Below are positions 9,387 to 20,400 of a DNA stretch of 64,000 nt, in pieces. Within the stretch, counting starts at the first letter, position 1, and every line of letters begins with the position of its first letter. This stretch comes from Enterobacterales bacterium (GTDB lineage Bacteria; Pseudomonadota; Gammaproteobacteria; Enterobacterales; Enterobacteriaceae), in assembly GCA_015654925.1 (NCBI GenBank), contig JAATFX010000032.1, forward strand, positions 1 to 64,000, written 5' to 3'. Made by a program: the position numbers and the translations under genes. Below the pieces are notes generated by a model that was given only the letters and a program-made list of their open reading frames with translations, was not told where the DNA came from and did no database searches.

Positions 9387-11596
9387 CCCGCCTCCCCGTC
9401 TTGTTGCCGATAACGGGCCCGCAGGCGCAGGCGCAGGGCCTCGGCCAGGGTGTTAATCAGAAACGTAAACACGAACAGCACCAGCGCGGTCAGCAGCAGG
9501 ATGCGGTAATGCTCGCTGTTTAACGGCGCCTCCGGTATCTCGATGGCAATATTGGCCGCCAACGCCCGCAGGCCCTGGAACAGGCTGCCGTCCACCCGGG
9601 GCATGTTGCCGCTGGCCATTAATACAATCATGGTCTCCCCGATCGCCCGCCCCAGACCGAGGATAAACGCGGAAAACAGGCCGGCGCTGGCGGAGGGCAG
9701 CGTGACGCCCAGCAGGGTTTGCCAGGGGGTGGCCCCCAGGGCCAGCGATCCCTGCACCAGGCGCACCGGCACATTAAACAGCGCATCCTCCGCCAGGGAG
9801 AACATCAGCGGGATCAGGGCGAACCCCATGGCGGTGCCGACCACCAGCGCATTCATGGGGTTGTAATCGTCTCCAAGCCAGGCCGATAACGGCTGGCCGA
9901 ACAGGAGGCGGTCGATCAGCGGCGACAGGCGGCACATGCCCCACACGGTCAGCGCCACCGGCGGCAGCAACAGCAGGCAGCCCCATCCCTGGGCGGAACC
10001 TTTGCCCCGGCCGGCCGGCATCCGGCCCAGCCCCCAGCCAACCGCCAATATCACCGGCGGCAACGCCAGGGGCAGCAGCAAAATGCCGCTCAGGACCCGG
10101 CCATAATAGGGCGCCAGCCATAAGCCGGCGATCAGCCCGACGATCACGCTCGGCACCGCGCCCATAATTTCCATGGCGGGTTTGATCCACCGGCGCAGGG
10201 CCGGCGCCATAAACCACGCGCTGTAAATAGCGGCGGCCAGCGCCAGCGGGGTGGCGAACAGCATGGCGTAGCCGGCGGCCTTCAGAGTGCCGGCCAGCAG
10301 CGGCACCAAGCTGAATTTGCCGCTGTCGCCTTCGTTGGCCGGGGTAGACTGCCAGGTCCAGGTGGGCGCGGGATAGTGGCTGTACCAAACCTTTTGCGTG
10401 AGGGTGCGCCAACTGATATCGGGCGAAGCGAGCCGGAGCCGCCAGAGGTGCCAGCCGGCGCCGTCCAATAAGACAATGCCCCCGCTGTCGTTGTCGCCAT
10501 CGCCGCCATGGCCGTCATCGCTTACCGGGCTGAACGCCGCGACGGCGCCGGGCACCAGGCGGGTCTGCGCCCGGGGCGCGGATAACCGGGGGCTAAACAG
10601 GGCGAATGCGCCGTCCGCCGCCAGCACGCCGAACACCGGACGCTGGGCCGATACCAGGATTTGTGCGTCGGGCCCGGCGCGCAGGGTAAATTCCCGGATG
10701 CGTGCCAGATGGCGCCCTTCCTCATCGGTAATATCGAACCACAGGGATAAGCGCCGCGCGGCGTCGCGCACCAGCAGCGACCCATCCACCGGCAGCAGGG
10801 TAAGCTGCACCGGTCCGGCGGCGGCCAATACCTGCCGCTGGCGCAGCGCGATCGGCCCTTCGCCGCCGATGGGGTAAATGCTCAGCTCATTGCCGGCCAG
10901 CAAATAGAGCAGGCGGCCGTCGGGGGAAAGCAGCAAGCGATCGATGGCGGCGGTGCCGGTATCCAGCTCCCTGCGGCCCATACCCTGCGGCCCGAGCCGG
11001 GCGACCACCACCCGGCCGGAAGAAAGCTGCGCCGCCATGACCGCCTGATGTTCAGCCGGCTGCGCCAGCGCCATATGGCGCAGCGGCCCGTTACCGTCGC
11101 CAAGAACGCGCACATTGTCGCCGAACGGATAGGTCCAGATCGCCGTTTTGGCCGGGTGAGCCGGGAAAACCGGCCGCACCAGCCGTACGCCCCCGCGGAT
11201 ATCGCCAAGCAGGAACAGCGGCTGGCCGCCGCTGGCGGGGGCCAGCGCGGAAAAATCAGCCATCAGGCCTGCCGGCGGCGGCGATATTCCTTGCAATGAC
11301 ACCAGCGCCCCTTGCCCGCGGCTATCGATATAAAAGCTCCAGGCCAGGGAGTCATCGGCTCCCATGGCCAGTATTTCGGCGGGGGCCGCGGACGGGGCGC
11401 GCTGCGTGATGCCGGTCGCCGGCGTCACCGCAGGGGCGCGAAACAGCGGAAAAACCGCATATAATAGATAGCAAAACATCACCAGCAGCGCCAAAAGCAC
11501 CAACAAACCCCCGCCGCTGACCAGGCCGCGGGTCAGGCGGTCATGGAAACGACGGTAAGGAGCGGTTTTGGTGTTAGCGAGCCGTTTTATTGTCAT
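9383..11596 (-). CDS. pstC: Phosphate ABC transporter permease PstC, long form
   Basis: Permease partner of PstA, 737 aa against 319 in E. coli. One membrane segment (about residues 28-50) leads into a roughly 350-residue periplasmic domain whose repeated strand-turn pattern (for example LLLSPDGRLLYLLAG) suggests a beta-propeller-like fold. After about residue 420 comes the usual permease domain with the LVQGSLALGATPWQTLLGV loop. The extra domain is not found in the short PstC; it may help capture phosphate or sense it. Divergent from ppk across a 178-bp gap. Confidence 0.86.
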   Translation of the reverse strand: MTIKRLANTKTAPYRRFHDRLTRGLVSGGGLLVLLALLVMFCYLLYAVFPLFRAPAVTPATGITQRAPSAAPAEILAMGADDSLAWSFYIDSRGQGALVSLQGISPPPAGLMADFSALAPASGGQPLFLLGDIRGGVRLVRPVFPAHPAKTAIWTYPFGDNVRVLGDGNGPLRHMALAQPAEHQAVMAAQLSSGRVVVARLGPQGMGRRELDTGTAAIDRLLLSPDGRLLYLLAGNELSIYPIGGEGPIALRQRQVLAAAGPVQLTLLPVDGSLLVRDAARRLSLWFDITDEEGRHLARIREFTLRAGPDAQILVSAQRPVFGVLAADGAFALFSPRLSAPRAQTRLVPGAVAAFSPVSDDGHGGDGDNDSGGIVLLDGAGWHLWRLRLASPDISWRTLTQKVWYSHYPAPTWTWQSTPANEGDSGKFSLVPLLAGTLKAAGYAMLFATPLALAAAIYSAWFMAPALRRWIKPAMEIMGAVPSVIVGLIAGLWLAPYYGRVLSGILLLPLALPPVILAVGWGLGRMPAGRGKGSAQGWGCLLLLPPVALTVWGMCRLSPLIDRLLFGQPLSAWLGDDYNPMNALVVGTAMGFALIPLMFSLAEDALFNVPVRLVQGSLALGATPWQTLLGVTLPSASAGLFSAFILGLGRAIGETMIVLMASGNMPRVDGSLFQGLRALAANIAIEIPEAPLNSEHYRILLLTALVLFVFTFLINTLAEALRLRLRARYRQQDGEAG

Positions 11597-11613
11597 ATTT
11601 CCCTGTTATATAG

Positions 11614-11695
11614 GAACAACCTTGCGGGCCGGGCGAGTTCTGGAAGCCTATGTTGCCTGTAAGATATTAAGATGACAATCTCAAGAAGGTTGTTC
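11614..11695. repeat. Long-range inverted repeat in the pstC-ppk divergent region
   Basis: GAACAACCTT at 11614-11623 and its exact reverse complement AAGGTTGTTC at 11686-11695 enclose 62 bp within the shared promoter region. Between them, on the minus strand, TTGTCAT (11678-11672) is followed after 4 nt by ATATCTT (11667-11661), a weak match to the two-repeat Pho box. The repeat could be a double operator or form a stem in either leader RNA. Confidence 0.45.
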
Positions 11696-11774
11696 TGGTG
11701 GACTTTGCCTCAGGTGGGGCGATAATACTGATAACACAGGATCCTTCCTTCCTGAACAAATTAACGGAGTGGCA

Positions 11775-13844
11775 ATGGGTCAGGAAAAGCTTTACAGCGA
11801 AAAAGAGCTAAGTTGGTTGTCCTTTAATGAGCGCGTGCTGCAAGAAGCCGCGGATAAGACCAATCCATTAATAGAACGCATGCGCTTTCTGGGCATTTAC
11901 TCCAACAATCTTGATGAATTTTACAAAGTCAGGTTTGCCGAATTAAAGCGCCGCATCCTCATTAGCGAGGAGCAGGGCTCCAAGGTGACCTCGCGCCATC
12001 TGCTGAATAAAATCCAGGCCAAGGTGCTCAGCACCGAACAAGAGTTCGATAACCTGTATAACGATCTGCTGCTGGAAATGGCCCGCAACCAGATCTTCCT
12101 GATTAATGAACGCCAGCTATCCCCCAATCAGCAAGAGTGGCTGCGCTATCACTTTAAACAACAGCTGCGCCAGCATATTACGCCCATCTTAATCCAGCAC
12201 GACACCAACCTGGTGGAGTTCCTCAAGGACGACTATACCTATCTGGCGGTGGAAATCATTCGCGGCCAGGAAACCAATTATGCCCTGCTGGAAATTCCGG
12301 CCGATAAAGTGCCGCGGTTTATCAATTTGCCCGCGGAGCCGCCCCGCCGCCGCAGGCCCATGATCCTGCTGGATAATATTCTGCGTTACTGCCTGGATGA
12401 TATTTTCACCGGCTTTTTCGATTACGATACCTTGAACGCCTATTCGATGAAGATGACCCGCGATGCCGAATATGATTTGGTAACGGAAATGGAATCGAGC
12501 CTGCTGGAATTGATGTCGTCGAGCCTGAAGCAGCGCCTGACCGCGGAGCCGGTGCGCTTTGTGTACCAGCGCGATATGCCCAATGACATGGTGGAAATGC
12601 TCAAAGATAAGCTGGGCATCTCTTCCTATGATTCGGTGATCCCGGGCGGACGCTATCATAATTTCAAGGATTTCATCACCTTCCCTAACGTCGGTAAAGC
12701 GAACCTGGTGAATAAACCGCTGCCGCGCCTGCGCCATACCCGGTTCGAGCATTTCCGTAACGGTTTTGACGCCATTCGCGAGCGGGATGTCTTGCTTTAT
12801 TATCCCTATCATACTTTCGAGCACGTATTGGAATTACTGCGCCAGTCGTCCTTCGACCCCAGCGTTATCTCCATCAAAATCAATATTTACCGGGTGGCGA
12901 AGGACTCGCGCATTATCGATGCCATGATCCACGCCGCCCATAACGGCAAAAAAGTCACCGTGGTGGTGGAACTGCAGGCCCGTTTTGATGAAGAAGCCAA
13001 TATCCATTGGGCGAAACGGCTGACCGAAGCCGGCGTGCACGTTATTTTTTCCGCGCCGGGGCTGAAAATCCACGCCAAGCTATTCCTGATCTCCCGCCAC
13101 GAGGGCGAGGATATTATGCGCTATGCGCATATCGGCACCGGCAACTTCAACGAAAAAACCGCCCGTCTGTATACCGACTATTCGTTGATTACCGCCGACC
13201 CGCGCATCACCAATGAAGTGCGCCGGGTGTTTAATTTTATTGAAAATCCGTACCGCCCGGTCAGCTTCGACTATCTGATGGTATCGCCGCAAAATTCCCG
13301 CCATATGCTATATCAAATGATCGATCAAGAGATCGCCAATGCGCAGGCCGGTCTGGAATCCGGTATTACCCTCAAAATTAATAACCTCGTGGATCAGGGG
13401 CTTATCGATCGCTTATATACCGCATCCGGCGTTGGCGTGAAAATTCGCATCCTGGTGCGCAGCATGTGTTCGTTAATTCCTGATTTACCCGGCATCAGTG
13501 AAAATATCCGGGTCACCAGCATCGTCGATCGTTATCTTGAGCACGATCGGGTGTATGTATTTGAAAACGGCGGTGATAAAAAGGTCTTCCTGTCGTCCGC
13601 CGACTGGATGACGCGCAATATCGATTATCGTATTGAAGTGGCGGTGGCGTTGCTCGATCCGCGCTTAAAACAGCAGGTGCTGGATATTCTGGCATTACTG
13701 TTCAGCGATACGGTAAAAGCGCGTTATATTGATGCCCAATTGAGTAATCGCTATGTGCCGCGCGGCAATCGTCGCAAGGTGCGTGCGCAGACCGCAATCT
13801 ATGACTATATTAAGCGACTTGAACAACCCGGAGATCAGGCCTGA
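11775..13844 (+). CDS. ppk: Polyphosphate kinase 1
   Basis: Reversible synthesis of inorganic polyphosphate from ATP at the membrane. 689 aa against 688 in E. coli. The start is the ATG at 11775 ([14 protein letters not shown], as in E. coli) with GGAG five bases upstream; the frame also has a GTG six bases earlier that overlaps this site and is not used in homologues. The autophosphorylated histidine is H433 in KIHAKLFL and the second catalytic histidine is H590 in YLEHDRVY. Followed after 3 bp by ppx. Confidence 0.97.
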   Translation: MGQEKLYSEKELSWLSFNERVLQEAADKTNPLIERMRFLGIYSNNLDEFYKVRFAELKRRILISEEQGSKVTSRHLLNKIQAKVLSTEQEFDNLYNDLLLEMARNQIFLINERQLSPNQQEWLRYHFKQQLRQHITPILIQHDTNLVEFLKDDYTYLAVEIIRGQETNYALLEIPADKVPRFINLPAEPPRRRRPMILLDNILRYCLDDIFTGFFDYDTLNAYSMKMTRDAEYDLVTEMESSLLELMSSSLKQRLTAEPVRFVYQRDMPNDMVEMLKDKLGISSYDSVIPGGRYHNFKDFITFPNVGKANLVNKPLPRLRHTRFEHFRNGFDAIRERDVLLYYPYHTFEHVLELLRQSSFDPSVISIKINIYRVAKDSRIIDAMIHAAHNGKKVTVVVELQARFDEEANIHWAKRLTEAGVHVIFSAPGLKIHAKLFLISRHEGEDIMRYAHIGTGNFNEKTARLYTDYSLITADPRITNEVRRVFNFIENPYRPVSFDYLMVSPQNSRHMLYQMIDQEIANAQAGLESGITLKINNLVDQGLIDRLYTASGVGVKIRILVRSMCSLIPDLPGISENIRVTSIVDRYLEHDRVYVFENGGDKKVFLSSADWMTRNIDYRIEVAVALLDPRLKQQVLDILALLFSDTVKARYIDAQLSNRYVPRGNRRKVRAQTAIYDYIKRLEQPGDQA

Positions 13845-13847
13845 CGT

Positions 13848-15377
13848 ATGCCACTAAATAACTCTAGCACGCCCAAACCCGAAGAATTCGCGGCCATCGA
13901 CCTGGGGTCGAACAGCTTTCATATGGTGGTCGCCCGGGTGGTAAACGGCGCATTGCAGATCCTGAGCCGGTTAAAACAGCGGGTGCATCTGGCCGACGGG
14001 CTGGATGCCGGCAATGTCTTGAGCGACGAAGCCATGGCGCGCGGCATCAATTGCCTGGCGCTATTCGCCGAACGCCTGCAGGGCTTTTCCCCGCTGCGCG
14101 TATGCATCGTCGGCACCCACGCCCTGCGGGAAGCGGTGAACTCAGAAGAGTTCCTGACCCGGGCCGCGCAGGTTATCCCCTACCCGATTGAAATCATATC
14201 CGGGCATGAGGAAGCGCGGCTGATTTTTATGGGCGTGGAGCATACCCAATCGGAAAAGGGCCGCAAGCTGGTGATCGATATCGGCGGCGGGTCCACCGAA
14301 CTGGTGATCGGCGAAAATTTCGAACCGCTGCTGGTGGAGAGCCGCCGCATGGGCTGCGTCAGCTTCGGCAATCAATTTTTCCCCGGCGGGATCATCAGCC
14401 CGGCGCATTTTCGCCGCGCCCGCCTCGCCGCGGCGCAAAAAGTGGAAACCCTGGCCTGGCAATACCGCATTCTCGGCTGGCAGGTGGCCCTGGGAGCGTC
14501 AGGCACCATTAAAGCCGCCTGCGAAGTGCTGCTGGAACTGGGTGAAAAAGACGGCGCCATCACCCCCGATCGCTTGCAGTTACTGTATGACAAAATCATG
14601 AAATTCAAGAGCTTCAGCGCGCTGAGCCTGCCCGGCCTGTCCGAAGAGCGCAAGAACGTATTCGTGCCCGGCCTGGCCATTTTGTGCGGGGTGGTGGACG
14701 CCTTGGCCATTAATGAGCTCCAGTTGTCCGACTGCGCCCTGCGCGAAGGGGTGCTATATGAAATGGAAGGCCGGTTCCGCCATCAGGATATCCGCTCGCG
14801 CACCGCGCGCAGTCTGGCGGAGCATTATAATATCGACAGCGATCAGGCCAAGCGGGTGTGCGATACCACCGAAGATCTCTATCAGCAGTGGTTTGGCCAA
14901 AACGAGGATTTACAAAATCCGCAGTTGGAAGCCCTGCTGAAATGGGCCGCGTTATTGCATGAAGTGGGCCTGGGAATAAATCATAGCGGTCTGCAACGTC
15001 ATTCCGCCTATATTTTGCAGCAAACCAATATGCCCGGCTTTAACCAGGAACAGCAGTTGCTGTTGGCAACCCTGGTGCGTTTTCATCGCAAAGGGCTGAA
15101 GCTTGACGATTTGCCGCGCCTGAACCTGTTCAAGAAAAAACATTTCTTACCCTGCCTGCAAATACTGCGGCTGGCGGTATTGCTCAATAACCAGCGCCAG
15201 GCCACCTCGCCGGCGCCACTGCGGCTGATAACCCACGATAATCATTGGACGCTGGCGTTTCCGGCCGGCTTTTTTGCGCAAAACAACCTGGTGCAGCTGG
15301 ATTTAGAGCGTGAACAGTCTTACTGGTCAGATATCCCCGGCTGGAAACTGGACATTATCGAAGACGAAGAGGTCTGA
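13848..15377 (+). CDS. ppx: Exopolyphosphatase
   Basis: Processively releases phosphate from polyphosphate and also degrades pppGpp. 509 aa (E. coli 513). The N-terminal ASKHA nucleotide-binding fold shows [15 protein letters not shown] and the second phosphate loop [12 protein letters not shown]; the C-terminal HD-like helical domain is complete. In operon with ppk. Together with the divergent pstCAB, the genes cover phosphate uptake, storage and release. Confidence 0.97.
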   Translation: MPLNNSSTPKPEEFAAIDLGSNSFHMVVARVVNGALQILSRLKQRVHLADGLDAGNVLSDEAMARGINCLALFAERLQGFSPLRVCIVGTHALREAVNSEEFLTRAAQVIPYPIEIISGHEEARLIFMGVEHTQSEKGRKLVIDIGGGSTELVIGENFEPLLVESRRMGCVSFGNQFFPGGIISPAHFRRARLAAAQKVETLAWQYRILGWQVALGASGTIKAACEVLLELGEKDGAITPDRLQLLYDKIMKFKSFSALSLPGLSEERKNVFVPGLAILCGVVDALAINELQLSDCALREGVLYEMEGRFRHQDIRSRTARSLAEHYNIDSDQAKRVCDTTEDLYQQWFGQNEDLQNPQLEALLKWAALLHEVGLGINHSGLQRHSAYILQQTNMPGFNQEQQLLLATLVRFHRKGLKLDDLPRLNLFKKKHFLPCLQILRLAVLLNNQRQATSPAPLRLITHDNHWTLAFPAGFFAQNNLVQLDLEREQSYWSDIPGWKLDIIEDEEV

Positions 15378-15492
15378 ATTAAACGTTATGTGCGGTGAAA
15401 GGGTTCAGAGATCATAAAACCATTGATGAGACTTGGCTATCATGTCCGTTGATGGTTTAATCATAATGAATTCTCAAAGAGGAACCCTTTTA

Positions 15493-15684
15493 GTGAAGTT
15501 GGCTTATTCTATGCGCAGACGACGAACCTCGGTGCGAATGACTCGCTGGATATTATTAATCAGCTTTGTTTTTTTATTCGCCCGCCTGGTCTTTGCCACC
15601 GTTGGTGCCTGGCAGCACCAGCAAGACAAAATCAATGAGCCCGCAGGGCAAATGAGCAGCGTCGACGATCGTCGTAATGATTAA
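15493..15684 (+). CDS. yfgG: YfgG-family small membrane protein (GTG start)
   Basis: Small protein with one membrane segment (WILLISFVFLFARLVFATVG) and a conserved GAWQHQQ motif after it. The GTG at 15493 is chosen because it gives 63 residues, exactly E. coli YfgG, with six residues before the MRRRR block as in E. coli MRKRH, and because AGAGGA lies 9 nt upstream. The frame is open further upstream but without homology. YfgG has been linked to nickel and cobalt tolerance in E. coli. The position after ppx matches E. coli. Confidence 0.85.
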   Translation: MKLAYSMRRRRTSVRMTRWILLISFVFLFARLVFATVGAWQHQQDKINEPAGQMSSVDDRRND

Positions 15685-15861
15685 TCCCCTTCTTGCCCCG
15701 GCAGGAGTTTAGCCTGGCCTCGCTTCGTCTTATTCCAGCCTGCGCCTTGCGGTGATGCACCAGCGGTTTCCCACCCATGACTTTTACCCGCCCCCCTCTT
15801 TTTGGGTCCCGGCTATGCTATTTATACTCCTACCAACCACAACGCCATGGGGAAACAGCGT

Positions 15862-17298
15862 ATGCCCGCGATAAAACACCCGGCACCGCAGCTAACTGAA
15901 CTACGCCGTCAGGTGCTCAGCCTACTGTTGGCCAATCGGGGCCTGGTCGATAGCATCCTGGGCCGTCCCTTGCGCGATAGCGGCGTCGCGCCGCAAACCT
16001 TGCTCGATCAAACCGCCCGGCTGGTCAGCATACAGCGCCAGCTCCATGCGGCGGATCTGGCGGATTTGCTGGAGAGCCTGCCCCATGACGAACGTCTGGC
16101 GTTCTGGCGGCTGATCGATAACGAGCAGCGCGGCAAAACGCTGGTGGAAGCCTCCGAAAACGTCTGGGACAGCCTGATTGCCGAAATGAGCAACGGCGAT
16201 ATTCTCAAGGCCATCCGGCCGCTGGATATCGACGAGCAGGCTTACCTCGCCCGCTATCTGCCGCGGGATTTGGTCGGGCGCATGCTGACCGCCCTTGAAC
16301 CGCAGCGCCGCGCCCAGGTCAGGGCGATGATGAATTTTGACCGCGACAGCGTCGGTCATCATATGGATTTCGAACTGGCGGCCATCCGCCCGGACGTTAC
16401 CCTGGCCACGGTGCAACGCTATTTACGCTGGCGCAAAATGCTGCCGGCCAACAGCGACAAACTGTTTGTCGTCGATCGCCGCAATGTGCTGGTGGGGGAA
16501 CTCGCGTTATCCACCCTGCTGCTTAATCCGCTAAACATGCGGGTGGCGCAGGTGATGGATGCCAGCCCCACCACCTTTCATCCGGAAGATCGGGCGGAAG
16601 ATGCCGCCGGGGCTTTCGAGCGTTATGATTTAATCACCGCCCCGGTGGTGGATGTCAAAGGTAAGCTGATGGGCCGCCTGAGCATTGAACACGTTGTGGA
16701 TTTGTTTTTTGAGGAAAACGACAGCAACCTGCGCAGGCTCGGCGGCTTGAGCCCGGGCGAGGATATTTTTGCCCCGGTGCGCAAAACGGTACGCACCCGC
16801 TGGGCCTGGCTGGCGGTGAATCTTTGTACCGCCTTTATCGCCTCCAGGGTGATCGGCCTGTTCGAGGGCACCATTTCACAGTTGGTATCGCTGGCCGCCC
16901 TGATGCCCATCGTCGCCGGCATCGGCGGTAATACCGGCAACCAGACCATAACCATGATTGTGCGGGCATTGGCGCTGCACCAACTGGAAAAAGGCAACGC
17001 GGTATTTTTACTGCTGCGGGAACTGGGCGTGGCGCTGATCAACGGTCTGGTCTGGGGCGGCATCATGGGGATAGTCACCTGGCTGCTGTACCACGATGCG
17101 GGACTCGGCGGCGTGATGATGCTGGCCATGTTGCTGAATCTGGTGCTGGCGTCATTAATGGGAGTATTGATTCCGCTGACCATGATCCGGGTCGGCCACG
17201 ATCCGGCGGTAGGCTCCAGCGTAATGATTACCGCGGTGACCGATACCGGCGGTTTTTTTATTTTCCTGGGGCTGGCGACCCTGTTTTTGATGCACTAA
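15862..17298 (+). CDS. mgtE: Magnesium transporter MgtE
   Basis: Mg2+ channel of the MgtE/SLC41 family. Order: MgtE N domain (helical repeats, DLADLLESLPHDERLAFWRLI), a CBS pair (about residues 120-245 from this start), then five membrane segments beginning near WAWLAVNLCTAFIASRVIG. The pore region VAGIGGNTGNQT is intact. The start is uncertain: ATG 15862 has GGGGAAA 9 nt upstream and gives 478 aa; ATG 15847 and TTG 15802 are in frame but lack good ribosome-binding sites. E. coli K-12 has no mgtE. Confidence 0.9.
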   Translation: MPAIKHPAPQLTELRRQVLSLLLANRGLVDSILGRPLRDSGVAPQTLLDQTARLVSIQRQLHAADLADLLESLPHDERLAFWRLIDNEQRGKTLVEASENVWDSLIAEMSNGDILKAIRPLDIDEQAYLARYLPRDLVGRMLTALEPQRRAQVRAMMNFDRDSVGHHMDFELAAIRPDVTLATVQRYLRWRKMLPANSDKLFVVDRRNVLVGELALSTLLLNPLNMRVAQVMDASPTTFHPEDRAEDAAGAFERYDLITAPVVDVKGKLMGRLSIEHVVDLFFEENDSNLRRLGGLSPGEDIFAPVRKTVRTRWAWLAVNLCTAFIASRVIGLFEGTISQLVSLAALMPIVAGIGGNTGNQTITMIVRALALHQLEKGNAVFLLLRELGVALINGLVWGGIMGIVTWLLYHDAGLGGVMMLAMLLNLVLASLMGVLIPLTMIRVGHDPAVGSSVMITAVTDTGGFFIFLGLATLFLMH

Positions 17299-17427
17299 AG
17301 ATTTATCCTGTTTTTTTTTGCTGAGCCCATGGCGATTTACAAGGAACACTGAAGTATTCGCGGCAAACACGACCTCGCACAGTGGTTTCTAGACTATTCT
17401 AATTATAAGAAAGCTTAGGACTTTACT

Positions 17428-20400
17428 ATGAATGTCAGCAAAGATACCTCTACTTATAATAATAAGGGTATATGGATTTTCATTACGGCGGCGACACTGC
17501 TGCTTTTTGGGTTATCTTTAATTTGTCTTAAGCTATCCCAGCATGTCGAACCGCTGTCCCCGCTGTGGCTGGCCACCGCCGTCATGCTGGCGGCGCTATT
17601 TCTTTGCCATTACCGCTATTGGCCGTGGTTTATTATCGGTGCCGCGCTGGGGCTGGTGGCCGCCCAAGCCGTGGCCGGCGCGCCCATCCTGGCCAGCCTG
17701 CCGTTAATGGCGATAACCTTTGCCGAGGCGGCCGGCGGCGCCTGGCTGTTAAAATGCGCGTTAAATCAGTTTGATCCCCTCGATAGCATCTATGCCTGGC
17801 TGAAATTTTTCCTGATAGGCGTATTGCTGGTACCGCTGCTCGGCGCGCTGAGCGCCGGGTATTTCACCGATACCGCTCCCGGCGGTTTTTTCAATTTTGC
17901 GCTGCGCTGGTTTTCCGCCGCGGCGGTGGGGGTCCTGGCGCTGACGCCGGTGGGATTACTGTGCCGCGACCAGTCGTTAGGCTCGATAGTAAAAGCGCAG
18001 TCCTGGGGTGAACTGCTGCTGATGATTGCGCTAACGCTCGGCACCTGCTATTTCTCGCTAAGCTATTTGCCCTTCCCCTTTACCTTTATTATTTTGCCTT
18101 TGCTGATTGGCGCCATACGGCTGCCGCGGTTTGAAGCCTTCTGGTTATTTCTGGTAACCACGCTGGCGTTATTTATCACCATCGCCACCGGGCTGATTAA
18201 ACTCAAGCTGCCTTATGACAGCCAAACCGGACTATTGCTGCATATTCCCCTGCTGATGATTTTAATTCCCGCCCATGCCATGGCCATGGCCATGTACGCC
18301 TTTCGCGCCGAGCGCAGCCGTATTCAGCAAAGCGAAACCCGCTTTCGCAACGCCATGGAGTATTCCGCCATCGGCATGGCGCTGGTCTCGCTGGAGGGCT
18401 CCTGGATACAGGTGAATAAATCCCTGTGCCGTTTTCTGGGTTATAGCGTCCAGCAAATGAAAAAACTCAGTTTCCAGGAAATCACCTATCCCGAAGATTT
18501 GACCTCCGATCTCACGCAGCTTAACGATCTGATCAATGGCCATATTGAAAGTTATACCCTGGAAAAACGCTATATCCGCAGCGATGGGGAAATAGTATGG
18601 GCCTTGCTGGCGGTATCCCTGGTGCGCGATCAGCATGATACCCCGCTCTATTTTATCTCCCAGATTGAAGACATAACCGACGTAAAGCGCAGCGAGATTA
18701 TCAATCAGCGGCTGATGGAGCGGATTACCCTGGCCAACGAAGCGGGAGGCGTGGGCATTTGGGAATGGGACGTGGATGCCCGCGCCATGAACTGGGATAA
18801 ACGCATGATGGAAATTTACGCCATGCGGTCCGGCGAGAGCACCAGCTATGAGTATTGGCTATCGCGCATTATCGATGAAGACCGCGATATGGCCAAACGC
18901 ACCGTGGACGAGTCGCTGGAACATCATAAACCCTTCCTGCTGGAGTTCCGGATTCGCCACCCGAACGGCGAAATCCGTCATCTGCGGGCCTATGCCAATA
19001 TGCTGATGGACGAAACCAATCGGGTGGTGCGCATGATTGGCGTCAATTTGGATATGACCAGCGAAGTCAGGCTTACGGACGCCTTGCATGAGGAAAAAGA
19101 ACGTTTGCACATCACCCTGGATTCCATCGGCGACGCGGTAATATCGGTGGATCGGGAAATGCGGGTCAATTTTATGAACCCGGTGGCGGAAAGTATGACC
19201 GGCTGGCACCAGGATAATGCCCATGGCCAGCATATCGATTCCATTTTGCATATCAGTTTTGGCCCCGAAGGCCCGCCCCTGCCCGCATCCATCGAAAGCC
19301 AAAATCAACGCGCCCAGGATTTATCCTCCATCGACAGCGTGTTGGTCCTCAATAATCGTCACGGACATATGTTTGATATTCATTACAGTTCCACCCCGTT
19401 AAAGAACCTGAAAGGAGAAATCCTTGGCGCGGTGCTGGTGATCAAGGATGTCAGCGAATCCCGGCAGTTATTGCAGCAACTCAGCTATAACGCCTCCCAT
19501 GATATTCTGACCGGCTTGCCAAACCGGGCCAGTTTCGAAAAACACCTGGATAATGCGCTGCTAACGGCCAGCGGACAAAAACGCCGGCACGCGCTGGTGT
19601 TTATCGATCTGGACAAGTTTAAAGAGATTAACGATACGGCGGGCCATGCGGCCGGGGACGCATTGCTGCTCGAACTGGGCCTGCTGATGCAGGAAAATAT
19701 CCGCCAATACGACTGCCTGGCCAGGCTGGGCGGCGACGAGTTCGGCCTGATCCTGCCCGACTGTGGCGCTGAGGACGCGCGACCGCTGGTGCAGCGGGTC
19801 ATCGATGCGGTGAACAATTACCCGTTTTATTGGGAGGATAAGTTATATCGCATCGGCGGCAGCGCCGGCATCACCCTGATAAGCGAAGATAACTGCCACA
19901 CCAAAGAGGTGATGTCCCAAGCCGATACCGCCTGCTACACGGCCAAACACAGCGGCCGCGGCAGGGTGCAGCTGTTCGAAACGCACCAGACCATTGTCCA
20001 GCACCCGGCCGGCCAGGCGGAAGCTTTTAGCCGGGAACAGATTGTGGATATTATCCATAATCATCTGCAACTGGTGGTCGGGGCCATTACGCCGCCGAGG
20101 GCCATGCCGTCGGCCAGTTTTTATCTGGTCGGCCTGGCTATCGACAGTCAGGAGCAGCCGGCGCTTAATCAGGCCGATTTGCTCACGGTGGCGGCAAAAT
20201 ACCGGTTGTTGCCGTCCATCGATCGCTGGTTGCTCACCCAGATTTTTGATCTGTACGGCGCGGCTATCGCCACCCAGGGGGGCGTACTGGCTATTCCACT
20301 CTCATTGCAAGGATTAAGCGATGCTTCCCTGGTGGATGAACTGCTGCTGGCCGAACATCATCCGTTGCTCAAACGGCATTCGCTGATTATCAGCCTGGAC

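Noticed and set aside
11661-11678. Pho box between pstC and ppk
   Set aside because: Only the first repeat (TTGTCAT) is good; the second matches 4 of 7. It is mentioned with the inverted repeat but not called as a site.
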